This document shows, in pieces, positions 13,638-24,800 of a DNA stretch of 64,000 nt. How positions within the stretch are numbered: position 1 is the stretch's first letter; the number at the start of each line of letters is the position of its first letter. The stretch comes from Neocallimastix lanati (nom. inval.) (taxonomy: Eukaryota > Neocallimastigomycota > Neocallimastigomycetes > Neocallimastigales > Neocallimastigaceae): assembly GCA_016946835.1 (NCBI GenBank), contig JACVTC010000042.1, positions 784,001 to 848,000 of the forward strand, read 5' to 3'. A program made the position numbers and the translations under genes. A model generated the notes under the pieces. It was not told the DNA's origin. It saw only the letters and a list, made by a program, of their open reading frames with translations, and ran no database searches.

Positions 13638-14381
13638 TTATTTACTATTATTATTATTATTATTTGTTTTTTATTATTATAATTATTACTCTTATTATTT
13701 ATACTATTATAATTTATTATTATTATTATTATTTATTATTATTATTATTTATTATTATTATTATTTATTATAATTATTATTATTATTTACTATTATTATT
13801 ATTATTATTTGTTTTTTATTATTATAATTATTACTCTTATTATTTATACTATTATAATTTATTATTATTTATTATAATTTATTATTATTATTATTTATAA
13901 TTATTATTATTATTAATTATTAATTATTATTTTTATTATTATTTTAATTATTATTAATTAAACTTTTATTATTTTTATAGTTTCATTATTATTAGTAATA
14001 TTTATACTTTTATGAATCTTAATAATTAATAATTAATATTAATTAATACTAATTGTAAAAATTTTATTTTAAGTAATTTTAATATAAACTTTATTTTAAA
14101 CAAACTTTAATTATTAATATTTTATTATTATTTAATATTTAATTTTATATTAAATTGACTTTTAATTAAAATTAAACTATAATTTAATTTTATTTATTTT
14201 CCGAAATAATTAAAAAATAAGTTTAAATATATTAATTAATATTTAACAATATTAATGTTAATTAATAATAAATTAATTAATTTTAATATAGTATTAAATA
14301 AGATTTGAACTTTTAAACTTTATTAATTATTATTTTTTAGCACTCTTCTTCCACCTACCTAAAAATTTTCTTATTAAACAT
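1..14381 (-). CDS. Gene 1: giant modular secreted cysteine-rich protein, putative scaffoldin (3' end outside window)
   Basis: Seen: 18 exons joined by GT-AG phase-1 introns: 14381-14359, 13281-13223, 13121-13095, 12995-12345, 12058-11618, 11440-10445, 10078-9134, 8472-7939, 7707-7264, 7115-6459, 6120-5656, 5163-4783, 4617-3730, 3420-2896, 2562-2119, 1855-1328, 927-616, 394-1. They give at least 2904 codons without a stop. The protein has a signal peptide, an N-terminal domain and about 16 four-cysteine modules (order B, AB, AB, C, D, E, F, F, FF, A, B, C, D, A...). No catalytic, carbohydrate-binding or dockerin motif and no membrane segment after the signal peptide was seen. Known: anaerobic fungi secrete very large repeat scaffoldins that hold dockerin-tagged enzymes. 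Inferred: this is one of them; an adhesin or wall protein is the alternative. The start is fixed by the ATG-containing exon shared with genes 2-4. The coding end lies left of base 1. Confidence 0.82.
395..615 (-). other. Gene 1 intron 17
   Basis: A 221-bp A+T-rich intron. On the coding strand it ends in a long A run directly followed by G, with no pyrimidine tract. No other feature is seen. Confidence 0.75.
616..927 (-). CDS. Gene 1 exon 17: short GYY-repeat (D-type) segment
   Basis: Residues about 2670-2773. Three short repeats of about 30-40 residues are visible: VAGYYMTTAAG..LLVTCVDSSGISC, AGYYLNNADNKSLILC...C, and YIGNGGILISCDGSNVC. Each ends LI.C-x4/5-C. This short repeat is the one I associate with fungal scaffoldins. 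The donor is ACGA/GTAAGT. Confidence 0.9.
1060..1295. repeat. Imperfect tandem repeats in gene 1 intron 16
   Basis: Three copies of a roughly 50-bp unit (ATTATTAATAATAAA followed by a long A run) occupy about 1060-1182. Near 1231-1295 a unit of about 24 bp containing TATTTAAATAAAAAACTTT occurs two to three times. Both lie in the 400-bp intron between exons 16 and 17. Confidence 0.7.
1328..1855 (-). CDS. Gene 1 exon 16: C-type module lacking the extra cysteine pair
   Basis: Residues about 2494-2669. It starts GTGESFIVKMGNTYRFYTHS and has VKTFKCVGGICSEAQGYVL. Where other C modules have CxxxxC, this copy has KIYENFSTPGTW. It ends VIVENPG. The position before a D exon still identifies it as type C. 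Confidence 0.92.
2119..2562 (-). CDS. Gene 1 exon 15: B-type module
   Basis: Residues about 2346-2493. It starts VGISLLKFDSTTSIL, a frame that extends upstream of the first Met-like codon to a TAG acceptor at 2563. The core is LLDCKSTGICTKVPGFVKD, a Cys before GKIGAYSGKKYLC, ending IAVDSTVTG. Confidence 0.92.
2896..3420 (-). CDS. Gene 1 exon 14: A-type module
   Basis: Residues about 2171-2345. It starts EEGEKYILKEGNDYHQYSYS. The core is LFDCDANGACTQEYGYYKA, a Cys before GLLLNTGKLC, ending ANYIILEKKG. It opens a second A-B-C-D block (exons 14-17). Confidence 0.92.
3730..4617 (-). CDS. Gene 1 exon 13: two F-type modules in one exon
   Basis: Residues about 1875-2170. The frame is open for 888 nt but has no ATG until late, so simple ORF searches miss most of it. 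Module one has LYYCDTGKEIC..TYGYFKT and YKLCLTG; module two has IYGCTDSKC..TYGYIQD and FKLCVD. The bridge NPIYYRTLSEGINILYVG replaces an intron found between F modules elsewhere. The acceptor follows a run of 16 A. Confidence 0.9.
4783..5163 (-). CDS. Gene 1 exon 12: F-type module, short form
   Basis: Residues about 1748-1874. It starts AKTPVVINTDTMKEQSVG. The core is LYECAEGQCTLTVGFIHG, a Cys before GKMKTDG, and FCISS. It ends RIVENIASIGSITES. The TMK(E/D)QS start recurs in gene 2 exon 13 and, less exactly, in gene 3 exons 10 and 12. Confidence 0.92.
5199..5595. repeat. (AAT)n microsatellite in gene 1 intron 11
   Basis: Nearly 400 bp of AAT/AAAT/TAAT units with interruptions fill the intron between exons 11 and 12. 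No coding frame of normal composition crosses it. Confidence 0.9.
5656..6120 (-). CDS. Gene 1 exon 11: F-type module
   Basis: Residues about 1593-1747. It starts GTLVSGANVFNTEKLELV. The core is LYNCDVSVGKLCLQSIGYIKS, a Cys before GKLGALS, and KLCVIKG. It ends FMILDNLFGNSG at a GTAAGT donor. The spacing of the first cysteine pair is longer than usual. Confidence 0.92.
6170..6372. repeat. (AAT)n/(AAC) compound microsatellite in gene 1 intron 10
   Basis: Runs of AAT alternate with AAC-containing units in a higher-order pattern (repeating block AACAATTATAATAATAATA) inside the intron between exons 10 and 11. Confidence 0.88.
6459..7115 (-). CDS. Gene 1 exon 10: E-type module
   Basis: Residues about 1374-1592. 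A cysteine-rich lead (ACHAGC, YCIDTDKKIYPID, KCKG) precedes GAHLFKI and the core LYQCNSSKECKQVEGYVK. A long aromatic insert (NWASIYTSYYSD, NSYYYVTK) lies before the second cysteine pair. It ends DYIIKTQISG. One E module follows the first D module in every gene of the cluster. Confidence 0.9.
7264..7707 (-). CDS. Gene 1 exon 9: D-type module with C-rich tail
   Basis: Residues about 1226-1373. It starts EIGYFLVNNYK, then IIKCDGGENC, a Cys before GKF, and KLCLA. A tail follows with SICVNDDTL, GSCATGS, YTCNTSGLC. The same tail pattern ends genes 2, 3 and 4, so the D tail also serves as the C-terminal cap of the family. Confidence 0.92.
7939..8472 (-). CDS. Gene 1 exon 8: C-type six-cysteine module
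   Basis: Residues about 1048-1225. It starts NYLINFNGGVYIAYKYTKN and contains MKTYQKID. The core LFQCEGGRCAEMQGYV is followed by an extra CNNGNC pair, then a Cys before the GKVIE site and LCMYG. The end is LPKPG at a GTATAA donor. The extra pair defines type C, which always precedes a D module. Confidence 0.92.
8512..8975. repeat. (AAT)n microsatellite in gene 1 intron 7
   Basis: About 460 bp of AAT repeat lie in the intron between exons 7 and 8. Genes 2 and 4 lack this intron altogether. Translating the repeat gives only Tyr/Leu/Ile runs, which is not a gene. Confidence 0.92.
9134..10078 (-). CDS. Gene 1 exon 7: A-B double module
   Basis: Residues about 733-1047. It starts DYAKCVIKNDNKYEAYEQ. 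The A core is LFDCTNGACDRTYGYFKS...GKLCV and the B core LKCSEGNICNRVSGYTKD...ILCLG. It ends YIVVDDVIEG at a GTAACG donor. In gene 2 the corresponding exon runs straight on into the next module. Confidence 0.93.
10445..11440 (-). CDS. Gene 1 exon 6: A-B double module
   Basis: Residues about 401-732. The A half starts NYVIEIGTGKFYSYRYDE and has LFNCKHGEC..TYGYMKS and a GKLC site. The B half starts after KKILSSSITEG and has LYDCEKTGSC..LGGYA and YLCLD, ending IAFDHAFDG. The B half is nearly identical, synonymous sites included, to exon 6 of gene 2. The A half has diverged from it in the part after KYFKYY. Confidence 0.93.
11618..12058 (-). CDS. Gene 1 exon 5: B-type module
   Basis: Residues about 254-400. 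It begins GIKLLKLNAS and carries the four-cysteine core (RLFNCDTSGNC...GYYY, then a single Cys before GLLYKD, then YLCLD). It ends FLGASNKILKL..TSITIDNTFTG at a GTAACT donor. The ending is the B signature seen again in exons 6, 7 and 15. Confidence 0.92.
12345..12995 (-). CDS. Gene 1 exon 4: conserved N-terminal domain
   Basis: Residues about 37-253. It opens with C-LINTYYLVN, then YYCSGE...CEEQ..(I/V)GYY, a C-x8-C loop, C....IGK...FCLNY, NYLVYKN, and ends with a block containing NGLKYVYADKTNNKVM.KG. and MELLCSSGKC. This domain is the best-conserved part of the four proteins and does not repeat within a protein. Function unknown; its position just after the signal peptide suggests a shared anchoring or assembly role. 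The donor is GGAG/GTAATG. Confidence 0.9.
13095..13121 (-). CDS. Gene 1 exon 3: 27-nt microexon
   Basis: Between TTTAG and GTAAGT lie 27 bases that read (D)CNVKEPKD with split codons at both ends. The first Cys pairs by position with the Cys made across the next junction. The exon is 27 nt in all four genes and keeps the pattern CNV/CDV, then P(K/T). Confidence 0.87.
13223..13281 (-). CDS. Gene 1 exon 2: hydrophobic core and cleavage region of signal peptide
   Basis: The exon completes the split Ser codon and reads LLGLLFIGNRIDSVLSASA, a hydrophobic core followed by an A-x-A type cleavage region. Differences between the four genes fall mostly at third codon positions, which supports this frame even though a stop codon stands just upstream in the intron. 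The acceptor is AAAG/CC and the donor GTATGT. Confidence 0.87.
13282..14358 (-). other. Gene 1 intron 1 (1,077 bp, microsatellite-filled)
   Basis: This is the longest intron of the gene. It starts GTAGGT and ends TAAAG. The part from about 13319 to 13980 is almost pure ATT repeat with interruptions; the rest is plain A+T-rich sequence. I see no gene inside it. Its acceptor is an AAG rather than the usual TAG. Confidence 0.8.
13319..13980. repeat. (ATT)n microsatellite in gene 1 intron 1
   Basis: Over 600 bp of ATT repeat with TATTTATTATTATAATT interruptions. Related tracts sit in intron 1 of genes 2 and 4, but gene 3 has a short intron 1 without a long tract. Confidence 0.9.
14359..14381 (-). 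CDS. Gene 1 exon 1: start codon and n-region of signal peptide
   Basis: Twenty-three bases read MFNKKIF plus AG of a split Ser codon, followed by a GTAGGT donor. The other genes read MFTKKIF here; Asn replaces Thr in this copy. The two lysines form the basic n-region of the signal peptide. It is too short for ORF finders and was found by conservation between the four genes. Confidence 0.85.
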
Positions 14382-14620
14382 TTAAGGCGTAAATTATCAA
14401 AATAAAAAAATAAAAAAAAAAAGGCAAAAAAAAAAAAAAACTAAGAACTCAATAAATATTCACAAGCAGTAAAATAAAAAAATATGAAATAAAAAAAAAA
14501 TTAAAGTAAAATTCGAAAAAAAGTACGTCTCTATATACAAATAAATTTACTTTTAATATTTTAAAAAAGACTTTTATAATTTTTGAAATCTCAACTCATT
14601 TCAATGAAATTTATATTCAA
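14382..14620 (-). promoter_or_regulatory. Gene 1 promoter region with conserved palindromic box
   Basis: A block at 14582-14617 matches the upstream regions of the other three genes. Its core at 14599-14609 is TTTCAATGAAA, a near-palindrome, about 220 bp before the ATG. A TATATA stretch at 14532-14540 (TTGTATATA on the coding strand) is a TATA-box candidate about 155 bp upstream. The role is inferred from conservation only. Confidence 0.6.
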
Positions 14621-17429
<2,809 letters not shown>

Positions 17430-17569
17430 TTAATCTAGGCTTTCTTCCACACAATATCCATCAGCATCACATTCATAAGGAGTTCCACTACTACTGCTCT
17501 TACAATTAGCTCCAGTATCATATGTAGTTTTCTTCAATGTGTCATCCACAATACAGAATTTTGTTCCAT
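17430..17569 (-). CDS. Gene 2 exon 16: C-terminal C-rich tail and stop
   Basis: Residues about 2523-2568. It reads GTKFCIVDD..., then ANCKSS, YECDADGYCVEESLD and TAA at 17432-17430. It matches the tail of D modules, so the terminus is a D remnant. There is no hydrophobic C-terminus. Confidence 0.88.
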
Positions 17570-18827
17570 CTATTTTATTTTTTTAATAGTAAACAAAACC
17601 AATAAATGTTAATAATCAAATAATTAATTTATTATTTGAGATCGTATATATAAATATTTGCTTTTAATGATATATATATGTTTTTAAATTTTAGTCAAAA
17701 TTTACCTGAATAATTATTTGTGAATGTTATTGTATTTGCAGCCACATTCACGATAATTTTTTTACCTGCTGAAGCTGAAAATACACTATCATTTCCAGCT
17801 GGAACATCTAAAAGATAGTCATCGATACCCGATGATGCTATTTCACTAGTACCATCAAGACAGAGTGTACCTCCACTAACCAATCCACCAACTGGTGTTC
17901 CGTCAGTTGAACAGGTCACATAGTCTTCAGCCTGTAGTTCGGTTGTGGTGCTGGCACTAACCTTATAAAATTTATCATCCTTGTCTTTCACATAGCCAAC
18001 CGTTTGAGTACATACACCACTGGCACAATTGAAAAGAGCCAAATCGGCGAGATTTCCAGTGCCTGATGGATCGATGATAACAGAGGCATTGTCGGTAACT
18101 TTTTGAACTACTCTAATACCAGTATCTTCTGATGCATCGTTTTGAAGTGTAAATGAAAAGGTTGTACTGCTATATTCATGTATCTTGAAATCATTTCCAT
18201 CCTTTATAATATAATCCTCTCCGTCTACAACTATTAATTAATATATTTTTAATTAAAAAAGCATTTATTTTTCAATAAATAATATTTATAATATAATTTT
18301 ATTTAGTAATCAATAATAGAGTAAGTAATAAAAAAAAAAAAAAAAAAAAGAAAATTAAATTAATAATATATTTATATATATATATATATACCTCCAAAGG
18401 TGTGGATAATAAATGCATTAGCAATGGATTTTACAAGAATAGCACCACCGTTACTTCCACTAAATATATTTGGACTGGTAACCGTCATAAAGTAATAGTC
18501 AATATCACCTGTACTGAAGGCTTTAGCATGGTCATCTGTTGCATCAATGCAAAGCTTATTGTTACCTGTTAATAATTTTCCAACATTTCCGGAACATTGA
18601 GCGGCTACTGTGACCTCACCATTCTTTCCATCAGCAACAGCAGTCACCTCAAAGTATTTATCGTTAGCCTTGAAGTAACCGTAGGTTCGAGTGCAAGTAT
18701 GATCCGTGGCTTCACAGTAATAGAGGGTCATTTCTTCAATATTGGCTTGAAGGACGTCATCGGTGGCTGTTCCCAAATTGATTAGGGCTCCATTGCTTGC
18801 ATTGATTCCGTAGACATCAGTTTCTTG

Positions 18828-18867
<40 letters not shown>

Positions 18868-21800
18868 ATATATATATATTTATATAAATGTATCAGTATT
18901 TAAAGAAATTGAAATATAGAGTTGGATAAATATTATTAGAAATTAAAAAAATAAATAAAAAAAAAAGAATAAATATTAAAAAAAAAAAAAAATAAATATT
19001 AAGGTAATAAAATATTATTCTTATTGGCCTTATTAATAAAAATGGCAAAGAATCTATATCATATTTTGTGTAATTTTTTTTTCACTTACTATTTGTAGCC
19101 GCAATCGATACAATGGTAAATGCATTAGCAATAGTTCTAATGAAAAGATAATTTGAAGAGCCGTCATAGATCAAGTATTGTCCATCTGAATCTGGAAAGG
19201 CGGCGAGGTCTGTTCCACATATTTTATAATCGTTATTTTTATCAACTTTTCCATTATCACTTTCTGAACAACCTCCAACGAATTTTGTGCTTTCACTGTC
19301 ATCCGTGTTATCAGATCCTGATTCTCCAATATAGTAATATGCACTACCATTATCTTTTACATAACCAGTCGTTCTCTTGCATATACCATTCTTCTCACAA
19401 TTAAATAATGCAATATTTGGAACGTCAGTTTCAGCATTTAAAGTTCCTCCCAATGATTGATCTTTCATAGTAGTAGTATTAATAACACGTGGTCCGCTAT
19501 CTAAGAATACAAATTTAATGTAGAGAAAATGAGAAAGAATGAATATCTTATTTTCGTCATATATAATCTATAGATTTTTTTTTATATAATCGATATATAT
19601 AGAGACTTTTTTTTTTTTTTGAAAAAAAAAAAAAAGAAAAAATAAAAAAAAATAATAATTTTATATGAAATAGAGATAGATTTAGATAACTTACCAATGC
19701 TGTTGTCGTAGATAAAAACTGCTCCACTTCCACTAGCAGTTAAAATGATATTCTTTCCAGCTACGTCAGCCAATGGACCAGTGTGCTCGGTGGCTACCGA
19801 GAGTATATAGCTACCATTACCATTGACCGTTAATGCCTGGGCTGGATCCTCATTCGCCGTCAGACAAACCTTGCCATCGCTGGTCATACTACCCATATCT
19901 GCTGGTGAGGTACAGGTGACGAAGCTCTCGGTATCGAGAAGTACGGCACCTGAGCCATGAACTGCATAGTAATCGCTGCCACTTTTAACATAACCAACGT
20001 TTGGAGTACAGGTACCACTGGCACAGTTGAAGAGGGCAAGCTTCGTTTTATCTGTAGCGGTGGATGGATCGTTAATGACATTCAACCACACACCCTCCAC
20101 AATTTTTTCAGCAACAGTAGTAGCTAAATCTTGAGCACTTGTAAATTTAGTTCCATCGCAGGTATATTCCTTATACTCTTCTCCAAGTTTTAAAATGTAG
20201 GTTTTAGTGTCCATAACTATATAAATATGAAATATTTAATCATAATAAAGAAATTAATAATCTTTGAAATATTTAATCATAATAAAGAAATTAATAATCT
20301 TTGAAATATTTAATCATAATAAAGAAATTAATAATCTTATATATTAAAAAGGATAACATTTATAATGTTTTTTAAAGTCCCAATAAAAGGATATTAGTTT
20401 AATTTATTGGGAGATGGTAAGTACTTACGATCAAGGTTATCCAAGATTAAGGCATTCTTCACAGATTTTATAAGAATCTTTTTTGTACTTTCATCAGTGC
20501 CTACACCTGTAAAGATATTTCCATTCAAATTTCCCATGAAATGATAAGCCTCCTCATTATTATTTGTATTAAATGGAATAGGTGTATTGGTGCCACCAAG
20601 ACAAAGATTATTACCAGTAGTATCAATTACACCTAAATTCTTTTCAGTGCAAGTATTTTGTCCATCTGCAATTTTATCACTTCCTGATTCAGCGATTTTA
20701 TAGTAGTCACTTCCAACTTTTACATAACCATAGGTTTCAATGCATTTACTCACATTACAGTTATAGAAATGTAATTTGGTTTTATCTGCATCAGCTATAG
20801 TATCTGATCCAGTATAATTAATATCGGTGATTTCATGGGTACTAGTGTCAATCTTATATAAGTGAAGACCAGCGGGCATGGTTTCTAATTATATTAAAAA
20901 TTTTAGTATTTAACCATTTCAAAAAAAAAAAAAAAAAAAAAAAAATTAATTAATTAATATTAATTATTTGCTGTATAATTTAAAACTTAAATATAAACAT
21001 CATATATTCTTAAAATTTTTTTTTTTTTTAAAATCTAAAAAAATGATATTAATTCTACAAAACAATATAAAAAACAAAATCAACCTAAGTAAATTAAAGA
21101 AAAACTTTTTCACTTTAATAAAGAGTATCTAATAAATTATCTTTAAATGAAATTAAATAAAAATTTTATGTATAAATTCCTCATTAAAAAAAAATAAAAA
21201 ATTGGATTATCAAATAAATTATTGTCTCGTCTCATACTAATAAAAATTTTATAAATAAAAGATTTCTATATTGCTTAATTGTAGTTTTTATTTCATATTA
21301 TAAAACAACTAAAAATTTTAAAAATAATGATTTCATCATTTTTAAGGAACTTACTCATTGCCATATAGTTAGACCCAATTTCAATGACAATATCAACAGA
21401 TCCAGTAGCAATAAATGGATTACCAGCAGTAATTGTTTGTTTAATTTGATAAATTTTTTTAGTCGATCCGACAACAGCACTTTCATTATCGGTAGCGGAG
21501 AGACAAAGTTTTTGATTATTACTAGTATCTTTATAAATAAAACCTATTTTTGAACTGCAACCAGTTTCTGCAGTAACTTTAGCATTTGCACCTGTATAAG
21601 GTATAGTGAAGTAAGATTCAGTTTTATCGGTTTCCTTCGATTTAATATAACCGTAGGTTGGATTACAAATTTTTGCGGAGGTATCGCACTCATATAAACG
21701 AACTGAGGCAACATCGTCAGCCAATGCAGTTGTTGCTAAATTACTTAAGGCGAAAGGAACTGCCTTACTTACATCAATGACATTGACACCATTAACAAGA

Positions 21801-24800
21801 CCTATTTTGAAAGAATAAAATTGATATAAGGGAAAGAAAGAAGAACATTATTAGAATTATAAAATCCATTTATACTATAATGAATAAATAATTCTCTTAA
21901 AAAAATTTTTTTTCTTTACCTGTAATGGATTTTCGAACAAAGAGATTATCACTCGCATTAATAACCTCACTACCATTATAGGAGTAGATTACATAATTGG
22001 CATCACCTAAAGCTTGAGCATCACCATCCTTAATGCAGAGTGATCCATCACTTAAAAGTTTTCCAACATTTTCAGTAGTACAACGATCGATGGTGTTTGT
22101 AACAGAAGATCCAGTGGAGGTTATGGAATAGTAAATTATTTCATAAGTTTCAGTACCCCAGGTATTACCACTTGCATGTCCAGAACAGGCTTCATCATTG
22201 AAATAACGACTACCATATTTTTCACTGTAGTCATTTGGTTGGGTAGTATGTTTTGTACATATTTTGGCATAGCCAGAAACCGTAGTACATTTTTTGTCAG
22301 CATCACATTCGAACATTAATAATCTCTTGGCGTTAGCCAAATCGATAGATTTACTACCAAGTGTAACTTTTTTGGCCACTTCATTCTCATTAATTTCAAT
22401 AACATGCGTACCAATGTCTAATACATCACTCTTACAAGCTCCAGAACTATCTACATCATGTATTTTTCCGTCAGAATCAATACATAAGGATGTCGCTGCC
22501 TCTGTAGATGCACATGTATCTGGGCAAGATGACAAGGCAATACCTTTTAATTATTATGATAAAATAGTTTATTATTGAAATTAATGATTGATATTTAATA
22601 TTTTATTCTTATATTAAATTTAAAAAAAAAAAAAAAAAACTTTGTCTATTATGTGTGTTTATGAATATAATATTTTCATTTATATTAATATTGTATCTTT
22701 AAAAGAATAAAAGAAAAAAAATAAAATAAAAAAATAGAATAAAAAAATAAAATAAAAAAATAAAATAAAAAAATAAAATAAAAAAATAAAATAAAAAAAT
22801 AAAATAAAAAAATAAAATAAAAAAATAAACCAAAATAACAATTCTAAAGTATTTTATAAATTTAATTTTATACTAATTTAGATAAACTATTCTTTAATAT
22901 GGAATGAAATACTTACTTGATGAACTGGGAGCAGAGGAACCTTCCTTACACACACCCTTCGAGCAAGAATAAGGTTTTCCTGAGGAACAGCTGGCCGAGG
23001 AGCTGGTTCTATCGGTCACTGTTAAGTCTTCATTACTCACACAAATGTATGACTTGGATGAATCGAGAGTGATGGAGTTGGCGGTCATTGAAATAACTCC
23101 GAACTTTGGACTCTTCACTTCAGAGGCAAAGGCACTACTATCTCCACTGGAAATGAGGTAGGATCCCGTATTTCCAATGGCTTTTGCTGTAGATTTACCA
23201 TCTGCAAGACAGAGCTTCTTTTCACTCGTGAATTTACCTACATTAGCTGTAGTACATGAATTATTTGGACTTGTGATTACCGTACAAGTAGCTGAAGTAC
23301 CATCACACTGGATAAGCTTATCGTCGTTAGATGGGGTAGTGACGAGAACATTATTATTAATAAGGAAGTAACCCATGTCTTTTATGCAAAATTGGGGTTT
23401 AATTTGCATATAATAATATTTAAAGAGAATTTATATACATATAATAATAGTATTTAATGATAAATTATATAGATAGAAAAGTAATTTCAAGGGAAATCAT
23501 GTATGAAATAGTGTTTCAAAGTTAAGACAAAGAGAATAGTATTTCAAGAGAAATTGTATTTATAATACAAAAAACAAAAATATTGTATATGTAATATAAA
23601 AATATTGTATATATTATATAAAAATAAATATAAATAAATAATAAGTTTAATTTAAATAATATCATAAATAAAATGAAATACTTTTGAAAAATAGTTTTTA
23701 TTCATTTCTCTCATTACTATTTATATTATCAAAAAGTCTATATTAAAACTACTATTGTTATTATTTTTATTTTTATTTTTTTTTATAAGCAATTTGAAAT
23801 TCTTTTTTTATTATATTTTAGACTACTTTCCAATTCTAATTTATTCTCTTTTTTAAAGGTAATTTTAATTTATGTATAATTCTAATTTCATTTATTTCTA
23901 TTCATAATATAATTCTACATTCATTCAAAAAAAAAAATAAAAAAAATAGAAAAAAAAAAAAAATCAATAGATTTACCTGGAATAGGAAGTCCAATTACGG
24001 TTTTTTCTACATTTCCAACATATTTTATAGGATTATTCCCAATGTAGTACGCCTGAGTATTAGTAATATCGATTGAAGCACTTGCCCCTGTACAGAGTTG
24101 AATATTTGCAGGATTGTTACCTTGAGCTGCCTTTATAATCGTTTTTCCTACATCACTGCCTGTACAGCTTGCCACCTTATCTCCACCATGGGCATTACCA
24201 CAACTACCTCCAGTACATTTAAACACCTCATTTCCACTCACCAATACATAACCTGGAATTTCTTTACACTGTCCACCTGAGCATTGGAAGAGATCGAGTT
24301 CGCTAACATTCTCATAAGAAATATCAGACATACTTGTAATTTCACGATAGACATTCGTATCATCGCTAGCGTCAATCTTTTGATAGGTTTTCATACCAGA
24401 AACAGTATTATCAATAGAGAAAGTCTTACTATTGGTATTCATCTTATACGCGATATATACCGAATCGAACTTGATTAAGAAATGGATGGTACTTTCTTGC
24501 TCCAAGACATCATCGACCACAATATACGAACCAGTGATATTAATCAACTTATTATTGGTCAATTTACTACCACTGTCTACTGTTCCAACCACAAAACGAC
24601 CCTTACGATCTGGAATTGGGACACTTGCACCTGAACCAAGACAAAGCGTTTTCACACCCTCTTTCGTAATAATCTTTCCGATAGAAGCGGCTTGGTCACA
24701 AGTACCTTCACTAATGGAAGTGAGGGACGCTCCACTACTCTTATCAATGGTGTAGTATTTACTGTCACTGTAGGCATAACCATCGATTTTCTTACAGATG

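Noticed and set aside
24432-24755. Plus-strand open frames opposite coding exons (also 33364-33624, 49363-49617, 52821-53084)
   Set aside because: They are antisense shadows. The minus frame is continuous, keeps the four-cysteine module and joins neighbours in phase; the plus frames have no recognisable pattern.
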